A stretch of 64,000 nt of DNA from Nemertoderma westbladi (GCA_032718475.1 JAUCBJ010002752.1:51981-115980); one strand, 5' to 3'; shown: positions 37,201 through 49,427, counted from the stretch's first letter. Notes: generated by a model not told the origin, from the letters alone. Program-made: numbers and translations.

Positions 37201-40200
37201 GTCGGTATGAGCAGGGAGGGTTCCTAGAATGGCTGTGGTCGGTATGAGCAGGGAGGGTTCCTAGGACGGCTGTGGTCGTTATGAGCAGGGAGGGCTCCTA
37301 GAACTACTGAGGTCGGTATGAGCAGGGAGGGTTCCTAGAACGGCTGTGGTCGGTATGAGCAGGGAGGGCTCCTAGAACTACTGAGGTCGGTATGAGCAGG
37401 GAGGGTTCCTAGAACGGCTGTGGTCGGTATGAGCAGGGAGGGTTCCTAGGACGGCTGTGGTCGTTATGAGCAGGGAGGGCTCCTAGAACGGCTGTGGTCG
37501 GTATGAGCAGGGAGGGTTCCTAGAACGGCTGAGGTCGGTATGAGCAGGGAGGGCTCCTAGAACGGCTGTGGTCGGTATGAGCAGGGAGGGTTCCTAGAAC
37601 TACTGAGGTCGGTATGAGCAGGGAGGGCTCCTAGAACGGCTGTGGTCGGTATGAGCAGGGAGGGTTCCTAGAACTACTGAGGTCGGTATGAGCAGGGAGA
37701 GTTCCTAGAACTACTGAGGTCGGTATGAGCAGGGAGGGCTCCTAGAACTACTGAGGTCGGTATGAGCAGGGAGGGTTCCTAGAACTACTGAGGTCGGTAT
37801 GAGCAGGGAGAGTTCCTAGAACTACTGAGGTCGGTATGAGCAGGGAGGGCTCCTAGAACTACTGAGGTCGGTATGAGCAGGGAGGGCTCCTAGAACTACT
37901 GAGGTCGGTATGAGCAGGGAGGGTTCCTAGAACTACTGAGGTCGGTATGAGAGTTCCTAGAACTACTGAGGTCGGTATGAGCAGGGAGGGCTCCTAGAAC
38001 TACTGAGGTCGGTATGAGCAGGGAGGGCTCCTAGAACGGCTGTGGTCGGTATGAGCAGGGAGGGCTCCTAGAACGGCTGAGGTCGGTATGAGCAGGGAGG
38101 GTTCCTAGAACTACTGAGGTCGGTATGAGCAGGGAGGGCTCCTAGAACTACTGAGGTCGGTATGAGCAGGGAGGGTTCCTAGAACTACTGAGGTCGGTAT
38201 GAGCAGGGAGGGCTCCTAGAACGGCTGTGGTCGGTATAAGCAGGGAGGGCTCCTAGAACTACTGAGGTCGGTATGAGCAGGGAGGGCTCCTAGAACGGCT
38301 GTGGTCGGTATGAGCAGGGAGGGCTCCTAGAACTACTGAGGTCGGTATGAGCAGGGAGGGCTCCTAGAACGGCTGTGGTCGGTATGAGCAGGGAGGGCTC
38401 CTAGAACTACTGAGGTCGGTATGAGCAGGGAGGGCTCCTAGAACTACTGAGGTCGGTATGAGCAGGGAGGGTTCCTAGAACGGCTGTGGTCGGTATGAGC
38501 AGGGAGGGTTCCTAGGACGGCTGTGGTCGTTATGAGCAGGGAGGGCTCCTAGAACTACTGAGGTCGGTATGAGCAGGGAGGGTTCCTAGAACGGCTGTGG
38601 TCGGTATGAGCAGGGAGGGCTCCTAGAACTACTGAGGTCGGTATGAGCAGGGAGGGTTCCTAGAACGGCTGTGGTCGGTATGAGCAGGGAGGGTTCCTAG
38701 GACGGCTGTGGTCGTTATGAGCAGGGAGGGCTCCTAGAACGGCTGTGGTCGGTATGAGCAGGGAGGGTTCCTAGAACGGCTGAGGTCGGTATGAGCAGGG
38801 AGGGCTCCTAGAACGGCTGTGGTCGGTATGAGCAGGGAGGGTTCCTAGAACTACTGAGGTCGGTATGAGCAGGGAGGGCTCCTAGAACGGCTGTGGTCGG
38901 TATGAGCAGGGAGGGTTCCTAGAACTACTGAGGTCGGTATGAGCAGGGAGAGTTCCTAGAACTACTGAGGTCGGTATGAGCAGGGAGGGCTCCTAGAACT
39001 ACTGAGGTCGGTATGAGCAGGGAGGGTTCCTAGAACTACTGAGGTCGGTATGAGCAGGGAGAGTTCCTAGAACTACTGAGGTCGGTATGAGCAGGGAGGG
39101 CTCCTAGAACGGCTGTGGTCGGTATGAGCAGGGAGGGCTCCTAGAACTACTGAGGTCGGTATGAGCAGGGAGGGCTCCTAGAACTACTGAGGTCGGTATG
39201 AGCAGGGAGGGCTCCTAGAACGGCTGTGGTCGGTATGAGCAGGGAGGGTTCCTAGAACGGCTGAGGTCGGTATGAGCAGGGAGGGCTCCTAGAACGGCTG
39301 TGGTCGGTATGAGCAGGGAGGGCTCCTAGAACTACTGAGGTCGGTATGAGCAGGGAGGGCTCCTAGAACGGCTGTGGTCGGTATGAGCAGGGAGGGTTCC
39401 TAGAACGGCTGAGGTCGGTATGAGCAGGAGGGCTCCTAGAACGGCTGTGGTCGGTATGAGCAGGGAGGGTTCCTAGAACTACTGAGGTCGGTATTAGCAG
39501 GGAGGGTTCCTAGAACGGCTGTGGTCGGTATGAGCAGGGAGGGCTCCTAGAACTACTGAGGTCGGTATGAGCAGGGAGGGCTCCTAGAACGGCTGTGGTC
39601 GGTATGAGCAGGGAGGGTTCCTAGAACGGCTGAGGTCGGTATGAGCAGGGAGGGCTCCTAGAACTACTGAGGTCGGTATGAGCAGGGAGGGCTCCTAGAA
39701 CGGCTGTGGTCGGTATGAGCAGGGAGGGTTCCTAGAACTACTGAGGTCGGTATGAGCAGGGAGGGCTCCTAGAACTACTGAGGTCGGTATGAGCAGGGAG
39801 GGCTCCTAGAACTACTGAGGTCGGTATGAGCAGGGAGGGCTCCTAGAACTACTGAGGTCGGTATGAGCAGGGAGGGCTCCTAGAACTACTGAGGTCGGTA
39901 TGAGCAGGGAGGACTCCTAGAACGGCTGTGGTCGGTATGAGCAGGGAGGGTTCCTAGAACGGCTGTGGTCGGTATGAGCAGGGCGGGCTCCTAGAACGGC
40001 TGTGGTCGGTATGAGCAGGGAGGGCTCCTAGAACGGCTGAGGTCGGTATGAGCAGGGAGGGCTCCTAGAACTACTGAGGTCGGTATGAGCAGGGAGGGCT
40101 CCTAGAACGGCTGTGGTCGGTATGAGCAGGGAGGGTTCCTAGAACGGCTGTGGTCGGTATGAGCAGGGAGGGCTCCTAGAACGGCTGTGGTTGGTATGAG

Positions 40201-40265
40201 CAGGGAGGGCTCCTAGAACGGCTGTGGTCGGTATGAGCAGGGAGGGCTCCTAGAACGGCTGTGGC
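34268..40265. repeat. 37-bp minisatellite, about 160 units
   Basis: Unit ggtcggtatgagcagggagg plus gctcctagaacggctgt. Two alternative junction texts dominate: ggctgtggtcgg and tactgaggtcgg. A third variable point is ggctcc or ggttcc. Rare variants (gtatcatcaggg, tcgttatgag, gggggg) mark longer higher-order blocks; for example, about 37,150-37,760 recurs at about 38,350-38,990. A few units are shortened (around 34,588, 37,945 and 39,427). Confidence 0.97.
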
Positions 40266-40830
40266 ATTGCCACGCACAACGGCCATCGTTATACATTGAA
40301 GCATGAAAGATGCTGCCCTTGGTTCTTCCACCATCGAGGCGATCCGACCACCTCTCGGTGCACCGATCGCCCGAAGGATCCTTGTACCTTTACAGTCAAT
40401 GGTGGTAAAGTTGCGATTGTGCTGCAGGTCAGTGTACTTATTATTTGCCTTTAAAGTTTCGGCATTGGAAGCTGCAGCGCCAGCAGATATTGAAGTTACT
40501 TGGAGGTGGGAAGGTGGCTAGGGTGTTGCGGCAGTTGAAATACCAGACTAGTGTGGTTTAATGGTTTAACCAAGGTGCTACGTCCATACCGTCTGTTTTT
40601 TTTACCATCTCGCATTAAACCCCGAGGTTCAGTGGTGGATACGACTACTGCTGAGGCAAGGGCCCGGAGAATGATATCTTTGGCCTCCGCATGCCTAGTG
40701 GATGCAGAAGAAGCCATGAGTGTCCTTACGGTCCACCCAGGTTCCGCAGCCTCTACAGTTGTGCTCGACGCTGATTGGCGCGCCGAGGCGCAGGTCTACC
40801 CTAACACTACACTACCATAAGCGACCTTCT
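40266..40830 (-). pseudogene. RLE-type LINE, C-terminal zinc motif and endonuclease remnant
   Basis: Minus strand. Reading from about 40,770, one frame gives HNCRGCGTWVDRKDTHGFFC, a C-x2-C-x8-H-x3-C motif. A few codons on, another frame gives RHAEAKDIILRALASA, TEPRGLMRDGKK and later degenerate text, ending near EEPRAASFMLQ. This order (CCHC knuckle, then restriction-like endonuclease domain) is characteristic of non-LTR elements of the R2/R4/NeSL/Hero type. The endonuclease PD...D core is damaged and frames are broken. It abuts the end of the 37-bp array. Confidence 0.6.
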
Positions 40831-40929
40831 GCATTGAAACTGCACATTGAGATGCTATCCTAGCTTGACAAAAAGATTTTGTCACCACCATGCAATCCAC
40901 AATTGGCATGCCCAATGCCCATGCCCAAT

Positions 40930-41440
40930 TCAGCGTGCATTAAGAATGCTACGCCGCTTATCAACAAAGTTGCACCGCCACAATTCTCTATCCCCCCATG
41001 ACTTTCGCGAGATTATCCGCATCTTCAAGGCCAGTCTTACGAAAGTCATGGGCTGTCCACCATGCTTATTTTCTCCATAGAGCTGTCAAAGCACAAGATT
41101 GTGCACAGGCTGGTCCTCACGGCGAAAATAATGTCCTGCAAAGCGGAGGCGGCTTTGTTCAAGTGTCAAGCCTAGGGGAACCAACGAAACACCTCAAATG
41201 TTATATGTCTGGTTGGAGATGCGTGCATTGTACTTGACATGACAGTGAAAACAACGTAGCATTCTTGTGCCATCCAGAGATTTGGTGTCTTTAGCAGTTA
41301 GAGCCCAGCATGGACTCCCATAGAGGAGTACTGGATCTACTGCTGCTCTAAATAATCGGACCTTAAGTTTCCTATGAATACTGTGTGACTTCAAAATCCT
41401 GGAAAGCCTGGCCCATGCCTTTCCCTCACGTATTCGAAGT
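40930..41440 (-). mobile_element. APE-type LINE 3' fragment
   Basis: Minus-strand remnant of the same family as copies A and B: HRKLKVRLFRAAVDPVLLYG and SPCWALTAKDTKSLDG, then the 3' end, with small deletions. Confidence 0.8.
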
Positions 41441-41517
41441 ACCTCACCTGAGGAGCCAACACGGAGCAGATCGTTGTTGAGGCGGAGACCTAATGAGGAT
41501 ACAGGGAGGGCAGAGCC

Positions 41518-41800
41518 AATTTTTTTATTTATTTATTTATTTTTATTTATTTATTTATTTTTTATTTTATTTTTTATTTCATTTTATTTTTAATATATTT
41601 TTATTATATATTTATTATTATTTTATTTTTATATATTTTTATTATATATTTATTGTTATTTTATTTTTACATATTTTTATTATATATTTATTGTTATTTT
41701 ATTTTATGTATTTTTATTATATATTTATTGTTATTTTATTTTTATACATTTTTATTATATATTTATTATTAATATTTTTTATTTTATATAATATAATATA
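41518..41800. repeat. A/T minisatellite
   Basis: Begins as tttattta tetranucleotides, then becomes about six copies of a 36-40 bp unit containing tttttattatatatttattg. One + frame is open by composition only. Confidence 0.85.
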
Positions 41801-44020
41801 ATCAATCCATTGAGAGGGTGAAATTTAAATGAACTTGCTTTGAACATGGCGGAATGATCTGTAGAATATCGTAGGATCTAAATGGGGAATCTACAGTAAG
41901 TAATAATACTGTGTGGAAGGAAACGTGGACAGTAAGTGATATTACTATTCAACTCTCTCAACCAATCAAAACGCTCCGCGCTTGTCCCCGGCGGCCCCTA
42001 TTCTCTTTAGAGCTGAGCTGTATCCACCCAGTTGCCAGGCCTACCAATGCTATACCTCCCATACAAGGCCGCCGACAACAGCTGGCTAATATTCTCTTAT
42101 AGTAATGGCTTTATCTTTAACCTATGCCCGGTCGAATTGCTGTTATCTTTCAGAACTGTTAGTATAGCCAAACAAAGGTATTGTGAACCATAGCGGTGGT
42201 GTTGGGGAGGGTGGGTATGGAATATTGGAAGTTATATTTCTGCTAAAACCTCTCCTTAAATTACGAGAATTTACTCTTCGCTAAAAGCATATCTGTGCGT
42301 AAAAGCATAGATTATTGTCTTTCTGTCATCATTATGTTTATTAATAATATGTTACGTGAAACAATATTGATTTCGTATACCACCTACCACGATTGGATTT
42401 CACATATACTTCCGTGTTGCTGCTTGGCCATAATGGGCACTCCTGTGTTACAGGATAAGCCTGTGGTTTGACATTGACAGTTAGAAGCATTTTTCAGTTA
42501 ATTGGTTGGCTTATGTAATAAGACAACCAGCTGATTGACTACAGTAGTTGTTGATGTTATCTAATACACTCGAGGCGGGTTTGCCCGGAATCGCCACCAA
42601 TTCCAACTGTCATTCAATTCCTGATTAAACATTATATTATTGGGTTATTGACTTCACCACACGTCGTTTATTATGACGACAGGAAGGAAGGTGTAGAAAT
42701 ATTGTATCTTATTGTGTTGTATAAATATTCAATGTTTTTTGTATTAAGTATCCTTTGGTGACATTGATCTAATAAGTATTAGTTAGTATTTTATTAATAT
42801 TTAATCTGATTTATAATTATTATACCTGTGTACAATACCGGTAATAATTTTCTACATAATACTGTCAAATGCTTTGAAGTTCCTATTTATTATATATTTA
42901 ATATTATTTTAACTAATTTGAAATTTAAGTAAAAAATATAATAATAGATTGAGGAAAATAATCGGTCCCCAGATACAAGTTACAAGACAATATTATGATG
43001 ATACAATATAATTTAATCCTAATAAATTCATAATTAATCAACTTGACCATGTTAGGAAACAATTAATTGACTTAGATTTATCGGCCAACAATGCTCGGCT
43101 AAAATGTCCGACAATAAACTGGGCTTTGGACACCGGAACAAGATTTTGCGAAATTCTTTAATTAATTTTCACTTTACGGGTAATAATATTCCTCATAGAA
43201 TTAAGATTAGTTCCTGTAGAATAATACAGTTCCCAATACGGTAATACAATAAATATCTTACGCAATTGTAATATATACAAGAAACGAAAAACATAACTAA
43301 TAAGTATAAATGTTAATGATTAATACTCAACTCACTCATTTCAACAAAATTGCTTAAACTTTACAACACAACACATACATACAGAATCTAAAAACAAGTG
43401 TCCAATCCCAGTGTGGTTGTAAGTAACAATTTATACAATTGTTCAGTTGAACAATAAATGATATTTGGTGTAATATTCAACTTCAAGGATGTTGATCAAA
43501 AATATCACCGGTTATGCATGCAATGGCCCTAACCTCCTAACTATGTTAAAACAAAAAGCAACTGAGACCAGGTCGTTGCATGCAATCATCTGATCGGTAT
43601 GTTTCGTCCCGCAACTGAACCAGTACAAGAGGAGGAGAGTGGAGCCCCAAAGGCTGAAAGGGGGAAACACCGCTTTTTTTTAATTTAATTAACAATGATT
43701 TGATTATATCCAACAAATAAAATAATATTATAACCTGAAGCTTTAATGTTTACTAACTTAATTCAACTAATTTAGTTTCTACATAAATATATAGCTGAGT
43801 ACCGTGTTCAGGTGTTTTGATTTAATATTTAATTCACCTTATAGTAAGTAATTTTACATTACAAGTAGTTTATATATTTTGTTTGCTGTGACATCATGGA
43901 TTGGTTGGTTAATTGAGTGTACAGCCTACTGGTGATTCACAATATGTAAGCCATGAAGAATTCTTCTGAATCGTAAACTGAAAGAAGTATTGTTGTCATA
44001 CGCTAGTTGTTTTCGAATTC
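41801..44020. other. Intronic stretch, no gene
   Basis: AT-rich. I found no exon with compatible phase. A T-run and a gaggaggagag segment lie near 43,630-43,680. Confidence 0.5.
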
Positions 44021-44029
44021 ACAGCAAAA

Positions 44030-44090
44030 ATGGTATTTGCAGAGCTCGGAAAATTAAGTAAAAACATATTGCCATGGGGCCATAAAAAAG
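44030..44090 (+). CDS. inx: Innexin alternative first exon 1c
   Basis: Encodes MVFAELGKLSKNILPWGHKK plus the first base of a Gly codon. Strong donor AAG|GTAAGA at 44091. The ATG has A at -3 and G at +4. Phase 1 fits the 49,428 acceptor, giving a 403-residue innexin. The N-terminal segment of innexins folds into the pore and influences gating, so exchange of this exon would change channel properties while keeping the rest. About 165 bases around it, including both flanks, are duplicated at exon 1d. Confidence 0.85.
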
Positions 44091-44423
44091 GTAAGATAGA
44101 AGATTTGATCGAATTCATTTAAGTATTTTTTCTATTCATGTTACCTGTATGGCTCCAACACAAACAATTTACTGATTTATGACACAAACAAACTAATAAG
44201 CTGATCAATGTCAATGACAGTCTCCGGTTGATAATATATGGGGCTAGCCATTCATTGATGAAACTTCATTTTCCATCCTTAAAGCTCAAAAATTATACTT
44301 CCATTGTTATTACATTTTTATTTTTATAATAACAATGTTTCATCCTCTTTCATCTCAACGAATATTTTCACATGCGATTAATGGAGCTGCTGAGTTGCTG
44401 AGAGTAACTTGTGCATCTTCAAA

Positions 44424-44484
44424 AATTTGAAATATTGAAAAATTAATTATTCGTATAATAATTAATTTTTCAATATTTCAAATT
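44424..44484. repeat. Perfect 27-bp-arm AT-rich hairpin
   Basis: Left arm starts aatttgaaatattgaaaaat; the right arm is its exact complement after a 7-base loop. It lies in the intron 330 bases after exon 1c. Confidence 0.85.
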
Positions 44485-44877
44485 GTTGAGACTTTGTTCA
44501 AATATCTCAACTTTGGACTTTGGACCGTTTTTCTCCATTACCATCTGTTTTGTACTTTGTAATAGGGATGTCAAATCTCAAAACGGTTTAGAGAGATATC
44601 TTTGACAATATCTTTAATATCTTTGATATCTTTGATCTGACGATATCTTTGATCTTCGAGTTATCGTGGAATATCTGTCTACCAATCTTTCTGTCAAAAT
44701 CTAGGGCAGACAGACAGACAACCGACAGACGGACCGACTACATTCCACCAAATATCAAAACTGACATCAGAAATTATATCAGCGACCCCGAAAACCCCCA
44801 TAAATATATTTTTAGCTCGGCGGTGTGTTTCCTTCATGTCAGACACTATTAACCAACCAGACCCCCATACAGCGCGG

Positions 44878-45152
44878 CCCATGTGAAGAATACCAGACTT
44901 TCTGCCGTTATATTTTACTTTGCAGTTACCCCCATGTGAAGAATACCAGGTTTTCACCAAAACCACAGGTTACAGAAGGGCCGAATTTAACCAAAACAAT
45001 AAACGAATTAGTATATGTACAGGTTATAAGACAGAAATAAGCGCTATAAAACACTTAATAAAGATAAATTAAAAAAAATAAAAAATCTTCATATATAAAA
45101 TTCCAATAAAAAGTCGACCGAAAAGTGAAATCCTGGTATTCTTCACATGGGC
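44878..45152 (+). mobile_element. MITE-like element, copy 3
   Basis: Left end cccatgtgaagaataccaga, then a second copy of cccatgtgaagaataccagg 57 bases in. The right end gtgaaatcctggtattcttc acatggg is the inverted repeat of it. The interior matches copy 2. It is inserted between exons 1c and 1d, after the exon duplication or outside the duplicated unit. Confidence 0.75.
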
Positions 45153-46045
45153 GTACAGCGCGGGAAGATTTGAACTTCGAAGGCGATTATTCCAGAATGC
45201 ATTTTTTTCCCACGAAAAGTACGACTCCTCCACCATTTCTTAACCGTTTTTTGCAATTTTTGCTTCATATGAAAGGTAATTAATTTTTAACATCTCACGC
45301 AGACCGCTAGGAGGCGCCAAAAATTTATTTTATTTTTAACTTAAAAATGCATCTACTACTTTTTACTATTCTACACGGTTGCCGTTACAGTACGTGTGTG
45401 GGTCACCCCCCAATTTTACCTCGATTATTTTTATTAAAAGACTCTGTGATTTAAAAGAATCCATAATTAATTAATTTTATTTATTTCATTATCAATTTAT
45501 CATTTATAATTTAAACATAGACAATCATTCACCCACTTACATTTTAAGACATCCCTGAGTTAATTCATCCAGATTCACCTTGACCTATTCCACTGTATAA
45601 CATGTTGATTAAATAAGTATTCCACGAGTGACATTGTCGTCTTTGACTATATGGGAATTACTAACTTCGTTACTGTCATCCTAACGGATCATATAGACAA
45701 ACAAACATAATGTAAAGGCACAATTGGATATGTTCAGCACACAGATCTTTTAGGCATACATGTTGTAGATGTTGCCTCTCAACTTAATCTTAAACTGACT
45801 AGACGGTGACTACAAATCACGGAACAAAATTAGTTTTAAAACTTCTGACAAATAAATCGAATCATTTGACACATTAATTTCTGAATAGTTTTTGTTTAAT
45901 AATAATACTCTTATATCTCTTTGGGGGCTTTTACATCAGTGACCTACCAATTTAATTCAGACCATTAAGTGATGGTAATTTATTAAACTCAAATTTATAC
46001 AGTAAATTGCCGTGTTCACAAAAAGAAAGTGGTCAAAAAGACCAA
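45153..46045. other. Intronic stretch, no gene
   Basis: Nothing recognised between MITE copy 3 and the exon 1d duplicate. Confidence 0.5.
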
Positions 46046-46103
46046 AGTAAACTGAAACAAGTATTGTTGTCATACGCTAGTTCTTATCGAATACACATCC
46101 AAT

Positions 46104-46164
46104 ATGGTATTTGCAGAGCTCGGAAAATTAAGTAAAAACATATTGCCATGGGGCAATAAAAAAG
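46104..46164 (+). CDS. inx: Innexin alternative first exon 1d (duplicate of 1c)
   Basis: Encodes MVFAELGKLSKNILPWGNKK plus one base; it differs from 1c by one residue (Asn for His at 18). Donor AAG|GTGAGA at 46165. Sequence similarity to 1c extends about 55 bases upstream (tattgttgtcatacgctagt) and about 50 downstream (atttgatcgaattcatttaa), so the copy includes putative promoter-proximal and donor-proximal DNA. Phase 1 fits the common acceptor. Confidence 0.8.
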
Positions 46165-46224
46165 GTGAGATAGATTATTTGATCGAATTCATTTAAGTAT
46201 TTTTTTCTAATTATCTTATGGTTT

Positions 46225-47760
46225 TTTTGAATTTATGGATTGTACGGTATTAATGGACGCACTGTTAAGATACATAATTATTATAGTGCATTGCACTTAT
46301 AATATGGAAGATACTACTGTGTGCGGCACAGTATCTTTCACACTACAGGAAGAAAACCTTTTTTTGGTTGGTTTTTCAGTACCTTTTATGCTTTAATTAT
46401 GGGCTATTCTCTGAGGCATGATTGTTATTCTTATAGGCAGTAAGGCAGTGCACTGAAATTACTTTGTGTAATTTTTCTTTGTGTGAGTTACTGATCAAAG
46501 GCCATCATTTGGTTGCGCCCACTCCATAGCGAATAAATTCTTCATCCGATCTGGGTGGTAGGGTGGTTTATAGCTCATTGATCTTATTCTCACACACAAC
46601 ACCCCAGGCTGAATAGAAGCTGATCTTTGAAACATAGGTATCGGGTACGACCACCGATGGTCGCCTTTTTTTCGTATGGAGAGCGTTATGATAGCATTAT
46701 ATACCATTACTCCGCCTTAGAACCAATAGTAACGTCCGAAATTTCTCAAAACAACACTTTATTATGTAATATTAAACAGAATAACAGATACAATAGAGTA
46801 GAAATACATTCATATGAAAGTGAAACATAATTATGTAGCAATAAAATAATATAACAATGATATTTAAAGCATGAGCGACGACTTGACGATGAATTGAAAT
46901 TATTATTCAGTTACTTGCGGTAATCTGTTAATATATACAACAAATCATTAAAACACCATTCGAATAAAAACAAAAAATAACATTGGTGTCCTGGGGCCGT
47001 ATTATTAGTTCTCACTATAGCCGCAGATAGTCCGACGAGATAGCTGCACTGAATTTAACCTAAATTTAGTGCGAAGTTTGTGATATTTTAATTTAATTCA
47101 TGCTGGACTTACGCTTCCTGCAGCTATATTAAAGTAATTAGAGACCGTGTAGCTAGAATACGGCTAAGAATACGGCCTCTACCTCTGAAATGTAAAGTAC
47201 GGAGAATACCTCCAATCCATCAATATTGTATTTTACGTTATGATGTAATAAAGTGAAACTATCATGACTATATATACCGTGGGAATGTTTCTCTTTATTT
47301 TAACCTGCAGATGCCACTTCTATTTGGTCTATCGATACATTTTACTGTGTTCTGGTAGTCCACAGTCTGACACGGTAGTGATGCTCACTTTACTACCTTT
47401 GTCGGGAAACATCTTGTCTAGAAGTTTAACAGTTACATTTTAGACACAACAATTACACTAATTTACTATTATAAGGATTGTTGATTATATATCTTTCTTT
47501 AAGTGACCAACAAAATGACTAAAGTAACATTCGTAAGTTTATTTTAGTAAACAATAAACATTGCTTTTCATTGGTTAGGAATTAAATTAAGGTGAGGCAA
47601 TAAATTTAACATCTACTTTTTTAATTTGTCAGTCTTCCTATGTTTCACTTAACTTACGTTCGTTTATTCATTTTATACATAACTTTCATACTTGCGGATT
47701 ATCCAAGGTGTTGGTTTGCCCAGGCATTTTTATTCTCTCTTTTAGAATCTTAGATATTTT
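46225..47760. other. Intronic stretch, no gene
   Basis: AT-rich, with no repeat family recognised and no other phase-compatible first exon found by eye. Confidence 0.45.
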
Positions 47761-47769
47761 TTTGCAAAT

Positions 47770-47818
47770 ATGCTTGATATTAGTCATTTGTCTAAATTGC
47801 TTATTTGCAATTCAAATC
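47770..47818 (+). CDS. inx: Candidate innexin alternative first exon 1e
   Basis: Encodes MLDISHLSKLLICNSN plus one base (C). Donor C|GTAAGT at 47819 is a full consensus on the intron side. Phase 1 fits the 49,428 acceptor and would make an Arg instead of Gly at the junction, giving 399 residues. The ATG has A at -3. The LSK core matches LSK of 1c and 1d at a similar place. It is short and could arise by chance, so it is less certain than 1b-1d. Confidence 0.5.
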
Positions 47819-48477
47819 GTAAGTAACATTATATTCAATAAATTTATCGAATAAACAAGAGTTCGTTTAATGTAGCTATCTATCAGCCTGTATTGTAGTT
47901 CGATTAATGTTGCCTAATTGTAGTTGGCTTAATGTAATAGCTATCTGCTTATATTATAGTTGCATGGCCTGGGTAGTTGTTTCAATTTATAGAATAATAA
48001 GCTATTACTAGAATGCAGTTTTTACAACATTTATAATAAATTACTATTTATTTTACAAAAAGAAAGTATCATTATTTGTCCGACTTTTTTTAATATGCAT
48101 TTTCGAGGAATAGTAGGAGCATACTTTATTGAAGGCCGAAGCTAAGGTCAAGGAAAAGTGTTTTTTTTACAGGGAAAAAGTACTTTATTTTTGTAAAAGA
48201 TGTTGTTTTCTCTAAAAGATCCACCTCTGAATTAGAAGTTTAACGATAATAAGTTATAGCAAATTTGAAGTAAATTTGCGCCAATTCCTAACTAAATACA
48301 ACTAGCTACTATATACTAGCTACACTTTATGATTGAAGGTGATATTCCAGAACGTTAATCAAATAATCCAACCAAAAATTCTATTAAAATAGCTACATAA
48401 GCACAAGATCGTACTTACTAAATATTTTAATGCTGAATTTATTAATAATATTATTATTAATAATTAGGTACCAAAGT

Positions 48478-48830
48478 ACACCATGACCCGTAATATAGTG
48501 TCATTTTCTGGTGACACGGACCCCCCACCCCCCCGAAATTTTTCTGCAAATCTTTATCATATTACTTGTAATTTGAAACACAACTAGTTCAACTCACCGT
48601 TGTTAACCCCATGAAGGCGGAATTTTCGATTTTGCCTTTCAATTTTTTATAAGCGTTTTAAAAAAGTGTCTTTTACGAAATCGCACCCTCCGTATCATGG
48701 CCATTCTTTATATTAGTCGTAATAGCTGTTGTTGAGAAACAGCTGAGATATTGGCGTTCAAAGATTGCAAGATGTATCGTTCGCTGAAGCCATATATTAT
48801 ATTTAATAAATACACAATGTTCTGGAACAT
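48478..48830 (-). mobile_element. Dispersed repeat family R, copy 4
   Basis: Reverse orientation: begins caccatgacccgtaatatag, tgtcattttctggtgacacg, then a C run, cacaactagttcaactcacc, and ends in aataaatacacaatgttctg. An internal deletion removes part of the central region near 48,725. Confidence 0.7.
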
Positions 48831-48925
48831 TTTGTTTATGTATGATTAGCGACGCAATATAGATATTGGATAGGAATACCGCTGTAGCCTACCAAATCAT
48901 AAAATAAATAACACGTTCTAGAATT

Positions 48926-49190
48926 TTGTGTATTTATTAAATATAATAAATGGCCTGCAGTGAACAATAATTCTTGCAATCTTTGAACGCCTATATCTCA
49001 GTTGTTTCTCAACGAAATTCAGACATTGTTACATATTTGGAATCCTTGCAACGCAAGCTTTCTAATGATATTAACAAATTTCGACTAATGTGAAGAATTG
49101 CGTCGATAGGAGTGCGATTTCGCAAAAGACACTTTTTTAAAATACAAATTTAAAAAAAACAAATTTACAGGCAAAATCGATGTTTTTTTA
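48926..49190 (+). mobile_element. Dispersed repeat family R, copy 5
   Basis: Forward orientation: gtgtatttattaaatataat, gcctatatctcagttgtttc, gcgatttcgcaaaagacact, ending at caggcaaaatcgat. With copy 4 it forms a head-to-head pair 100 bases apart, just upstream of the innexin body. Confidence 0.7.
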
Positions 49191-49427
49191 TCGGAAAAAT
49201 ATTGATGTGAAAAATATATAGATTTTCTGGTATTGATTGAAGTTAGTTATTTCTATATAATATGATTTTTAAAGGACTAACATATTATATACCGGTAGTA
49301 TTTTTTAACCATTTGTATTTCTTATAAATATATACCGGTAATATTTTCAAGACCGTGCAATACAACACATGTATATAATAATAATACTATGTTAGTATGT
49401 TATATACATGTGTTTTTAACTTTCTAG

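Noticed and set aside
20970-40265. Possible CRISPR-like array
   Set aside because: Units are contiguous with no unique spacers, and the context is an animal intron; these are minisatellites.
47513-47540. ATG frame MTKVTF followed by GTAAGT
   Set aside because: Phase 0 and only six codons; cannot join exon 2.
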